Source: CAMDWQ01 sp964497635
Lineage (GTDB): Bacteria; Omnitrophota; Gorgyraeia; 2-02-FULL-51-18
Direction of reading: 5' to 3'
Length of the DNA stretch: 20,861 nucleotides
Assembly (NCBI GenBank): GCA_964497635.1
Contig: CAZCDB010000023.1
Coordinates: forward strand, 1 to 20,861
Within the stretch, counting starts at the first letter, position 1. Every line of letters starts with the position of its first letter. Positions 15,127 to 20,861 of this stretch are shown piece by piece. Both the position numbers and the translations under genes were made by a program. The notes below the pieces were generated by a model. The model had not been told where the DNA came from, did not search any database, and saw nothing but the letters and a program-made list of their open reading frames with translations.

Positions 15127-15665
15127 CCCCTCCTCAAAAGTTCTTTTGTGGGATTAAGGGGGCCATAAGACGTTAGAATTTCAAAGTGCAGGTGAGGCTT
15201 TACTCCCGCCCCAGCGGCATTTCCTGTCTTACCGCACTCCCCCACCATCTGTCCCCTGGACACCCAATCCCCCGCCCTGACCCATATTTTTTTAAGGTGG
15301 GCATAGCGAGTTCTTAGGTTGTTGGGGTGAAGAATTTCGATATAGAAACCGTAACCCTTTTTATCCTCACCGGTAAAAACAACGCGGCCTGACTTTGCCG
15401 ATAAAATGGGGGAAGCGATCGGCGCAAGGATATCAATCCCCTTGTGTTTTCTTCCACCGTTTCGGCTTGCCCCAAAATACCCTTTTCCATATTCATCCTG
15501 ACGCAAAGGAATGTGCTTCGAGTTTAAATAGATGGGAGGGGTAAAGAAGGGCTCCGCCCGCTTAAAATGGCGGTCCAGTTCTAGCCAAATACAAGGAAGG
15601 GCGGTCCAACAGAGAAGGCCCAACAACACAAAAAATACTCCCAAATAACGAGAGCGTTTCTGCAT
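15123..15665 (-). CDS. M23 (LytM-type) peptidoglycan endopeptidase family protein, membrane anchored
   Basis: A 180-residue protein with one N-terminal TM/uncleaved signal (residues 7-28) and a periplasmic M23 domain. All zinc ligands are present: H74 and D78 in HKGIDI and H160 in PHLHFEI, with H123 in RYAHL and H158 as the other catalytic His. So it should be an active cell-wall cross-link hydrolase rather than a degenerate LytM regulator. The domain is close to minimal size (no LysM or coiled coil). The ATG lies 3 bp after the 34-codon mini-gene, implying one transcript. Its stop overlaps the promoter of the riboswitch-controlled peptidase gene. Confidence 0.92.
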   Translation of the reverse strand: MQKRSRYLGVFFVLLGLLCWTALPCIWLELDRHFKRAEPFFTPPIYLNSKHIPLRQDEYGKGYFGASRNGGRKHKGIDILAPIASPILSAKSGRVVFTGEDKKGYGFYIEILHPNNLRTRYAHLKKIWVRAGDWVSRGQMVGECGKTGNAAGAGVKPHLHFEILTSYGPLNPTKELLRRG

Positions 15666-15668
15666 GTG

Positions 15669-15773
15669 TCAGAATCCCAGACTAGCCCTCACCAGAGCCA
15701 CAAGAACAATGCCGATAACAATGCCAAATAAGGTATGGCGATTAGGATTGAAGTCAAAGGGCAGATTGGTCAT
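15669..15773 (-). CDS. 34-residue single-TM mini-protein upstream of the M23 peptidase
   Basis: A short frame begins MTNLPFDFNPNRH and continues with TLFGIVIGIVLVALV then RASLGF before TGA. It has a polar 13-residue N-terminus, one hydrophobic segment of about 16 residues and a short basic tail, as expected of a small inner-membrane protein. The ATG is 6 bp after a TAGAAT -10 box (GCCCCA between), the same layout as the FecR gene, so its mRNA should be leaderless. It ends 3 bp before the M23 gene, suggesting coupled translation. The core TL-x-GI-x-IGIV recurs in the 45-residue protein at 15879-16019. It could be a real small protein or a leader peptide for the M23 gene; I cannot tell which. 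Confidence 0.6.
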   Translation of the reverse strand: MTNLPFDFNPNRHTLFGIVIGIVLVALVRASLGF

Positions 15774-15779
15774 TGGGGC

Positions 15780-15808
15780 ATTCTAGGCTAGAACACTCTT
15801 TAGAGCAA
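15780..15808 (-). promoter_or_regulatory. Promoter of the mini-gene/M23 unit, predicted leaderless
   Basis: TTGCTC (15803-15808), 17-bp spacer, TAGAAT (15780-15785) on the minus strand, then GCCCCA and ATG. The -35 is weak (3/6), but the TAGAATGCCCC block and its distance to ATG match the FecR promoter exactly. Confidence 0.6.
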
Positions 15809-15821
15809 CAAGAAAATCTTC

Positions 15822-15861
15822 AAAAAAAGCCCCGCCCATCCTTGCGTCAGGGTGGGCGGGG
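15822..15861 (-). terminator. Rho-independent terminator after the 45-residue membrane protein gene
   Basis: A 12-bp stem (15830-15841 CCCCGCCCATCC with 15850-15861 GGGTGGGCGGGG, one wobble) with an 8-nt loop, followed on the minus strand by a C-rich base and seven T (15822-15828). On the plus strand five T follow, so it may work both ways. Confidence 0.9.
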
Positions 15862-15878
15862 GTTTTTCTCGGTCTGGC

Positions 15879-16019
15879 TTATTTCATGCTCAGCACTTTA
15901 GTGCCAAACACGACTGCCAAAATAACGATGACTCCGAGATGCGGTGCTAGTGGGGCTGTGAACACCAAACCCACCACAATACCAATCAGAATCCCCGAAA
16001 GGGTATCGTATTTAATCAT
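15879..16019 (-). CDS. Small (46-codon) hydrophobic membrane protein
   Basis: From the ATG at 16019 the product is about 46 residues: a short polar start (MIKYD), a hydrophobic stretch TLSGILIGIVVGLVFTAPLAP, then a second hydrophobic run (LGVIVILAVVFGTKV) ending SMK, consistent with two TM segments joined by a short turn. Function unknown. The start is chosen because the near-perfect SD AAGGGGGTGA lies 5 bp upstream. In-frame ATGs at 16088 and 16124 would add a polar extension with no good SD, the second lying upstream of the likely transcription start. It has its own promoter candidate and a strong terminator. It shares a TL-x-GI-x-IGIV core with the mini-protein at 15669-15773. Confidence 0.65.
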   Translation of the reverse strand: MIKYDTLSGILIGIVVGLVFTAPLAPHLGVIVILAVVFGTKVLSMK

Positions 16020-16103
16020 CTGAATCACCCCCTTAAAAGGGCAACTCTTTGAGACCTCTGCTTCGATAGGCACCCCTCCTTTATCCATTATTCCACTACC
16101 TAA

Positions 16104-16131
16104 AGTATATGGGGGAATAGACAAAATACAA
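16104..16131 (-). promoter_or_regulatory. Candidate promoter for the small membrane protein gene
   Basis: TTGTAT (16126-16131), 16-bp spacer, TATACT (16104-16109) on the minus strand. The -10 matches 5/6 and the -35 3/6. It predicts a start near 16097 and a leader of about 78 nt to the ATG at 16019. The rest of the 16020-16149 gap shows no other feature. Confidence 0.45.
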
Positions 16132-16149
16132 GGAGGCGCTTAAAAATAG

Positions 16150-16998
16150 TTAAATCCGCTTAACCATCCACCTCTCTATCTCAGCAAAAACATCCTGGCG
16201 CCCTATCTCATTTAAAATCTCGTGATACCACCCCTCATAAATCTTCAAAACCTTATCCCTGGAAGCCAATTGACCAAAGAAGCTTTCCGTGGCTGACCGC
16301 GAAACGATAAGATCCTCCCCTGCCTGCAAAACAAGAGCCGGTATTTCCATACTCCCTGCTAAGCTCCTGACAGATTTTAGGGCGCTCATCATCTCGGTGT
16401 AGAGTCTGGCTGAAATCAGTCCATGAATGAGGGGGTCTTGGTTGCGAGTCTTGGTAATCAATGGATCATGAGTTAGCTGGCTAGAGTCTATGCCATCCTT
16501 TTGGGTAAAAGAGGGGCATAAAAATGAGGCGGTTTGACCTAGAATTTCTTGCCAGGCAGAGACATTGAGTTTTAGACCAAAAAATGGAGAGCTTAAAATT
16601 ACGCCATGAATCCGAATTCTGGGGACTTGTGTTGAGAGCCGAGCCGCAAGCAATCCCCCAAAGCTATGGCCTAAGATAAAAAAAGGAAGATTGGGGGTGC
16701 TTCTCTGAGCAAAATAACTGAGCACCCTTAAGTCTTCTTCGTACTCAGCCAGACAATTTACAAAACCGCGGCGGCCTCCACTAAGACCAAAACCTCTTAG
16801 GTCAGGAATCCAGCATTCAAAACCTCTTGCGGCCAAAAATTCAGCAATCGGTAAATAGCGCCCCCCGTGTTCCCCCATTCCATGAATGATTAATACCGCT
16901 GCACGCAAAGAAGCTTCCTGGGGTCGGATTCGTCGATAAAAAAATGGTGTTTGATCCGACAGCAAAAGCTTATGCTCTGTCTTTAGTGTTCTTTGCAA
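16150..16998 (-). CDS. Alpha/beta hydrolase, monoacylglycerol/lysophospholipase-like
   Basis: A 282-residue alpha/beta hydrolase of the serine aminopeptidase (Hydrolase_4) group, which includes monoacylglycerol lipases. Visible: oxyanion segment IIHGMGEHGGRY (37-48), DLRGFGLSGGRRG (66-78) typical of MGL-type enzymes, nucleophile S112 in LGHSFGG, acid D229 in LQAGEDLIV and base H259 in GWYHEILNE. There is no signal peptide, so it is cytoplasmic. The start is a TTG at 16998 with GGAG 5 bp upstream, and it overlaps the acyl-CoA ligase by 16 bp. Operon position suggests it releases fatty acids that the ligase activates. Substrate is inferred from subfamily and context. Confidence 0.88.
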   Translation of the reverse strand: MQRTLKTEHKLLLSDQTPFFYRRIRPQEASLRAAVLIIHGMGEHGGRYLPIAEFLAARGFECWIPDLRGFGLSGGRRGFVNCLAEYEEDLRVLSYFAQRSTPNLPFFILGHSFGGLLAARLSTQVPRIRIHGVILSSPFFGLKLNVSAWQEILGQTASFLCPSFTQKDGIDSSQLTHDPLITKTRNQDPLIHGLISARLYTEMMSALKSVRSLAGSMEIPALVLQAGEDLIVSRSATESFFGQLASRDKVLKIYEGWYHEILNEIGRQDVFAEIERWMVKRI

Positions 16999-18782
16999 TA
17001 TTTCTCCGTGTAAAAGGGCAATAGAAGCTCCTTGTAACGAGAATAAACAACAGGTCGCTTAATTTTAAGTGTCGGGGTTAACTCTCCGGCAGCTTGTGAA
17101 AAATCTTCGGGAAGAAGCGCAAAGTATTTTATTTTTTCATAAGAAGCAAAGTTGGTGGTCGCTGCCTGCACCCGCGAGTCAAAATACTCGATAATCTTGG
17201 GCTCAAGCAAAAGAGCCTCGTAGGTTTTATAAGCTATTTTTTGAGCCTGGGCATAAGCCAAGAGCTTTTCCTTTTGAGGAACAATCAGCGCGGTGATAAA
17301 TTTGAAACCCTCTCCAAACAAAACACAGCGCAAAATAAAAGGGTCTGTTTCCACCGCCTCTTCAATCGGTCGCGGAGATATTTTTTTGCCCCCAGAAGTG
17401 ACGATCAATTCTTTCTTCCGACCGGTAATTACCAGCGATCCGTCAGGATCAAAAGCACCAATGTCTCCGGTGTGAAACCACCCCTCTTTGAGCACAGCCT
17501 CTGTTTCTGCTGGAAGGCGGTGATAACCTTTCATCACACTGGCGCTCTTGGTCAAGACCTCCCCGTCCGAAGCAATCTTTACCTGAACCCCTTCAAGCGG
17601 CAAGCCCACCGTACCAAAATGAAGATGGCCTTCACGATTAACACTGATCACCGGTGAAGTCTCTGTAAGTCCATAACCTTCGTAGATTGTAACTCCCAGG
17701 TCATAAAAAAATTCAGCCAACTCTTTAAAAAGAGGCGCGCCACCTGAAACACAAAACCGAAGACGGCCCCCAAGCCCTGCACAAAACTTTCGGTATACCA
17801 ATCTCTCGGCCACCCAGAACTCCAAGCGGCTCCAAAGAGTTTTTTTGCGACGTCCCAAGCGCTGATCCTCACCGATTCCCTGGGCCCAATAAAACAAAGC
17901 CTTCTTGATGGGATTTGCTTTTTTGACTGCCTCCAAGACCCGGTCACGTATTTTTTCAAAAAAGCGAGGAACTCCCAAAAGAAGAGTCGGTCGAATTTCT
18001 AAGATATTTTTTGATACTGTATCCATGCTCTCAGCGTAAGCAATGCTAGCGCCAATATAAATCATTAGATAATAACCGGCTGTTCTTTCAAACACATGAC
18101 AAAGAGGTAAGAAAGAAAGGTGTCGGTCCTGATCATCAATTTTAAGAGTTTTAGCACAGCCCATCACGTTATGAATAAAATTGGCATGAGTGAGCAAAAC
18201 TCCCTTGGGTGAGCCCGTAGTTCCGGAAGTATAAATAATGCTAGCGATATCTTCCGAGGTCACGCAGGACATCGCTGATTCCAGCTCTTTAGCAGGTGCC
18301 GTTTTGACCAGATCTTTCCACAAACCAAAGGAGATCCCTAGATCGCTCTGAGAAACCAAGACCGCTGTATCAATCGCCCATACGGCTTGAAGGCTTGGCA
18401 AATGTTGTTGGATTAGCACTATTTTTTCAAATTGCGCCCTGCTGGATAAAACCAAAAGCTTTGACTGGGAATCCGCAAGGATGTATTGAATCTCGGCAGG
18501 TGTTAACGAGGGGTAGATTGGGACCGTAGCAATACCAAGGGATTGAGCCGCAAGATCAGCAACCGCCCACTCGTATCGATTCTCCGATAAAATAGCGACC
18601 GCGTCTCCACGACGAAGGCCTTTTAATAGATAGGCTGAGGCAATAGCTCTGACATCCTGAAGAGCTTCTTCCCATAAAATAGGCTCGTAGTGTCCCTGAA
18701 TCTTATGAAAAAAAACAGCTTTTTTAGGACTACGAGAAGCGGAGTTTAAAAAAAACTCGCCTAAATTCTTAGGGATTTGCAT
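16983..18782 (-). CDS. Long-chain fatty acid-CoA ligase (AMP-forming)
   Basis: A 599-residue ANL-superfamily enzyme that activates fatty acids via acyl-AMP to acyl-CoA. The P-loop IIYTSGTTGSPKG (182-194), YEGYGLTETSP (367-377), the HTGD motif (437-440) and the hinge GRKKELIVTSGGKKISP (454-470) are all intact, and the length and FFEKIRDRV region fit the FadD15/ACSL long-chain group. The ATG at 18782 has an AGGAGA SD. It lies 18 bp after the patatin gene and overlaps the hydrolase gene, so patatin lipase, ligase and hydrolase form one operon. That arrangement fits recycling or remodelling of membrane lipid acyl chains. Chain-length preference is inference. Confidence 0.93.
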   Translation of the reverse strand: MQIPKNLGEFFLNSASRSPKKAVFFHKIQGHYEPILWEEALQDVRAIASAYLLKGLRRGDAVAILSENRYEWAVADLAAQSLGIATVPIYPSLTPAEIQYILADSQSKLLVLSSRAQFEKIVLIQQHLPSLQAVWAIDTAVLVSQSDLGISFGLWKDLVKTAPAKELESAMSCVTSEDIASIIYTSGTTGSPKGVLLTHANFIHNVMGCAKTLKIDDQDRHLSFLPLCHVFERTAGYYLMIYIGASIAYAESMDTVSKNILEIRPTLLLGVPRFFEKIRDRVLEAVKKANPIKKALFYWAQGIGEDQRLGRRKKTLWSRLEFWVAERLVYRKFCAGLGGRLRFCVSGGAPLFKELAEFFYDLGVTIYEGYGLTETSPVISVNREGHLHFGTVGLPLEGVQVKIASDGEVLTKSASVMKGYHRLPAETEAVLKEGWFHTGDIGAFDPDGSLVITGRKKELIVTSGGKKISPRPIEEAVETDPFILRCVLFGEGFKFITALIVPQKEKLLAYAQAQKIAYKTYEALLLEPKIIEYFDSRVQAATTNFASYEKIKYFALLPEDFSQAAGELTPTLKIKRPVVYSRYKELLLPFYTEKYCKEH

Positions 18783-18800
18783 CAGCCTTTCTCCTAATGT

Positions 18801-20861
18801 TTAGATGCTTTGCTGCGATACCAATGCTTTGATCTTTGGAAGAAGGCGAAGCGCCTCTTCCTCGCCACACTTAATAAAAGGTCCTGGCTTATAAAAATCG
18901 ACCCAGCTGGCATTGATTAAAACAGGTCGAATCAGCACATCAGCGCTCTGGCCCTCAATCTCGGCTATTTCTGACTCCATATGCTGAATAGTGCTCATTA
19001 AAATATCCACAATGTTGGGCGAGAAGCAACGTGTTAGCATTTTCTTAAATCGATAAAAACCTCTGGATAAAATTCCTTTTTTCTTGATTCTCTCCTCTTC
19101 CCTCTGCGCCACGTCCTCAAAAAAAAGGCGTCTCTCAAGCGTATCTTTGGTGGTAGGAAACACATTCACCGCGATGATTTTTTTAACTCCCATGTCATGA
19201 AGTGCCTTAATCGGCAATGGATTCAAAATCCCCCCATCCACAATGGTGTCACCATCAATAAAAACAGGTTTAAAGATGGCGGGGATAGCAATCGAGGCTC
19301 TCACGGCATCAGCAATCATTCCAGATTCAAAGATAATAGACTCTCGAGTGGAAAGATTGGCTCCTGTGATCTTGAGGGGGATGCGACTATTTTCAAAAGA
19401 TTTCCCCTCCAAATATTTGTTTAGATGTCTCATGATTCCTTTTCCGTTTAAAAAACCGCGGACAGGAAACAGGCTTGCATCAATCAAACGAGTCAGAAGA
19501 ATCCATGGGCTAATCTCTGTGGCGATTTTTTCAACTTCTTGGGCTGTTTGGCCCACCGCATAGACAGAGCCAAGCAAAGCTCCGATGCTAGACCCGGCGA
19601 TAACATCGATAGGGATCTTTTCACGTTCTAAGACTTTTAATACTCCGATGTGAGCAAGGCCCAAGGCCGCTCCGCTGCCCAACACCAAGCCCACCAAATT
19701 ATTACTAACATAGCGGGCAATATGCCGAACGACTCTCGAATACTCCTCATCGGGCGAATGAACAACCACCGGCTCGCGAGGCCTAGTCTCTGAATCCAGC
19801 AGCGGCGCTACCGGCAAAGAAAAGCAGCGTTTCTTTGAAAAAAGCTCACGACGGACAACGCTAGTCGCTCGCACTCCAAAAAAAATCTCCCGCATAACAA
19901 TCGCCATGCAACCCTCCGAGGCGGGAATAATTTTTTCGATATCAGCGATCGACTCCTGCGTTTGCAAAACATTATTCATGTGGCTGTCTGTCACCATAAA
20001 AATAAAATCGGACTGAGTGAGGGTTCGGAGTGTCAGCGCATTCATTTCTTCCGGAAGATCAATGATGATGAAGCGGTAATCAATGGCTAAGTGATTGAGC
20101 ACAGCAATCAGATTATTTTCAGCTCCCACGTCACCTGCTTCAGCAAAAAGACTGAGCACAGAAAAGCCATCTTCATGCGCAATACAAAATCCAGACAAAG
20201 GATCGGCGTCGCTTGATTCCAGACTATGAAGTGTTTTTAAAGAAACTCTCTGAGTCTTGTCGGAGGCAAGCACTGGCTCTGGCGAAGATAGAGCAAAATC
20301 AACAAGCACCGTTTTTTGATGAGTTTCATGAAAAAGGCTGGCGGCAAGATTCAGAGAAAATTGGGCTCTCTCGCTCTTAGGCTGATGACTATACACTGAA
20401 TAGACATCGCTACGAAAAAGTGTCTTGACGCGGCTATTGTCTCCGCGAAGACGGTGGCTTAGACGGCGACTGAGCTCAAAGGATATTGTCGCGTTGCGCT
20501 TAATAATCGTCTCAAAATCATCTTTTTTAAGCTCGAGTACTAAGGAGTCTGAAAGAGCTCGAACGGTGGCGGAGTGCGCTTCTTGGGTTAAAAGAGACAT
20601 CTCGCCAAAGTGGTCCCCTCGACGCAGATAGGCCAGGACCTTTTTTTTAACACCGGAGGTCACGTAAGCTTCAAAGCGTCCTGATACAATCACATAAAAA
20701 CCATCGGCAGGAAGACCTTCTTGATAGACCAGCTCATCTCGTCTGAACTCAACGATTCTCATCAGCTGCCCAATGGATTTGAGCTCCCAAAGGCTTAGAC
20801 CTGAAAAAAGAGGGCATTGCCCCAAAATATCGGTTTTATCTATTTTTTGAAAGGGGGAACC
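18801..20861 (-). CDS. cNMP-binding / MinD-like / patatin phospholipase protein (5' end at window edge)
   Basis: Numbering is from a TTG at 20825, but the frame stays open for 12 more codons to the window end (SPFQKIDKTDI precedes it), so the real start is probably outside. Residues 1-125 form a cyclic-nucleotide-binding beta-barrel (GDHFGEMSLLT...HSATVRA, with His at 84 where the phosphate-binding Arg is usual). Residues ~140-315 resemble a MinD/ParA Rossmann fold (NLAASL, TVLVDFAL, YRFIIIDLP, SDFIFMVTD) without a Walker A loop. Residues 378-560 are a patatin domain: GSGAALGLAHIGVL, nucleophile S413 in GSSIG and catalytic D530 in DGG. It is related to bacterial NTE/RssA-type phospholipases and is cytoplasmic or peripheral membrane. 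It heads a lipid operon with the acyl-CoA ligase. Confidence 0.9.
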   Translation of the reverse strand, partial: GSPFQKIDKTDILGQCPLFSGLSLWELKSIGQLMRIVEFRRDELVYQEGLPADGFYVIVSGRFEAYVTSGVKKKVLAYLRRGDHFGEMSLLTQEAHSATVRALSDSLVLELKKDDFETIIKRNATISFELSRRLSHRLRGDNSRVKTLFRSDVYSVYSHQPKSERAQFSLNLAASLFHETHQKTVLVDFALSSPEPVLASDKTQRVSLKTLHSLESSDADPLSGFCIAHEDGFSVLSLFAEAGDVGAENNLIAVLNHLAIDYRFIIIDLPEEMNALTLRTLTQSDFIFMVTDSHMNNVLQTQESIADIEKIIPASEGCMAIVMREIFFGVRATSVVRRELFSKKRCFSLPVAPLLDSETRPREPVVVHSPDEEYSRVVRHIARYVSNNLVGLVLGSGAALGLAHIGVLKVLEREKIPIDVIAGSSIGALLGSVYAVGQTAQEVEKIATEISPWILLTRLIDASLFPVRGFLNGKGIMRHLNKYLEGKSFENSRIPLKITGANLSTRESIIFESGMIADAVRASIAIPAIFKPVFIDGDTIVDGGILNPLPIKALHDMGVKKIIAVNVFPTTKDTLERRLFFEDVAQREEERIKKKGILSRGFYRFKKMLTRCFSPNIVDILMSTIQHMESEIAEIEGQSADVLIRPVLINASWVDFYKPGPFIKCGEEEALRLLPKIKALVSQQSI

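Noticed and set aside
15879..16124. Longer 81-residue version of the small membrane protein
   Set aside because: Its first codons lie between the likely -35 and -10 boxes, while a near-perfect SD precedes the ATG at 16019.
1..20861. CRISPR arrays, tRNA/rRNA genes, insertion sequences with transposase, prophage or defence genes
   Set aside because: None seen on either strand; the only repeat is the palindromic element at 3739-3889.

Overview
The window reads as chromosomal DNA of an uncultured Gram-negative (diderm) bacterium. It has Sec-exported small proteins, a FecR-domain periplasmic protein, a probable outer-membrane barrel and a member of the TIGR04073 exosortase-associated family. That set, with moderate GC and mixed Shine-Dalgarno/leaderless gene starts, suggests a PVC-related lineage such as Omnitrophota. 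This is an inference from protein style only, as no rRNA or marker tree is available. Nearly everything lies on the minus strand, so transcription runs from high to low coordinates; only one gene (11868-13109) is on the plus strand. I found no tRNA, rRNA, CRISPR, transposase or prophage genes.

Layout, low to high coordinates. (1) 1-2703: a cofactor operon folE > degenerate queD-like gene > nadE > start of an ornithine cyclodeaminase/mu-crystallin family gene cut by the window edge; junctions overlap or lie a few bases apart. (2) 2716-3200: a self-contained cassette (promoter candidate, strong SD, terminator) for a small exported TIGR04073-type protein. (3) 3207-3710: yajQ. (4) 3739-3889: a ~150-bp MITE-like palindrome touching the stop codon of the next gene. 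(5) 3885-8394: an operon yqeY > mdh > sucC > sucD > pentapeptide-repeat/K+ channel fusion, the central part being TCA-cycle enzymes. (6) 8426-8899: a second small exported protein with consensus promoter, strong SD and terminator. (7) 8919-13109: a large FecR-domain protein divergently transcribed from a predicted outer-membrane barrel, with back-to-back promoters between them. (8) 13099-15126: an exported HExxH metallopeptidase whose leader holds a clear cyclic-di-GMP-I (GEMM-I) riboswitch. (9) 15123-15808: a 34-codon membrane mini-gene followed 3 bp later by an M23 (LytM) endopeptidase. (10) 15822-16131: a third small membrane-protein cassette. (11) 16150-20861: a lipid operon: cNMP-binding/MinD-like/patatin phospholipase > long-chain acyl-CoA ligase > monoacylglycerol-lipase-like hydrolase.

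Working together: the right half (FecR, barrel, metallopeptidase, M23, three small envelope proteins, phospholipase operon) is about the cell envelope and its remodelling, with at least one gene tied to c-di-GMP signalling; the left half is housekeeping cofactor and TCA metabolism. The most notable points are the c-di-GMP riboswitch whose closing stem covers the peptidase start codon; two promoters of the form TAGAAT-GCCCC(C/A)-ATG that predict leaderless mRNAs; a MinD/ParA-like domain without a Walker A lysine inside the patatin protein; and a QueD homologue that has lost most catalytic residues.
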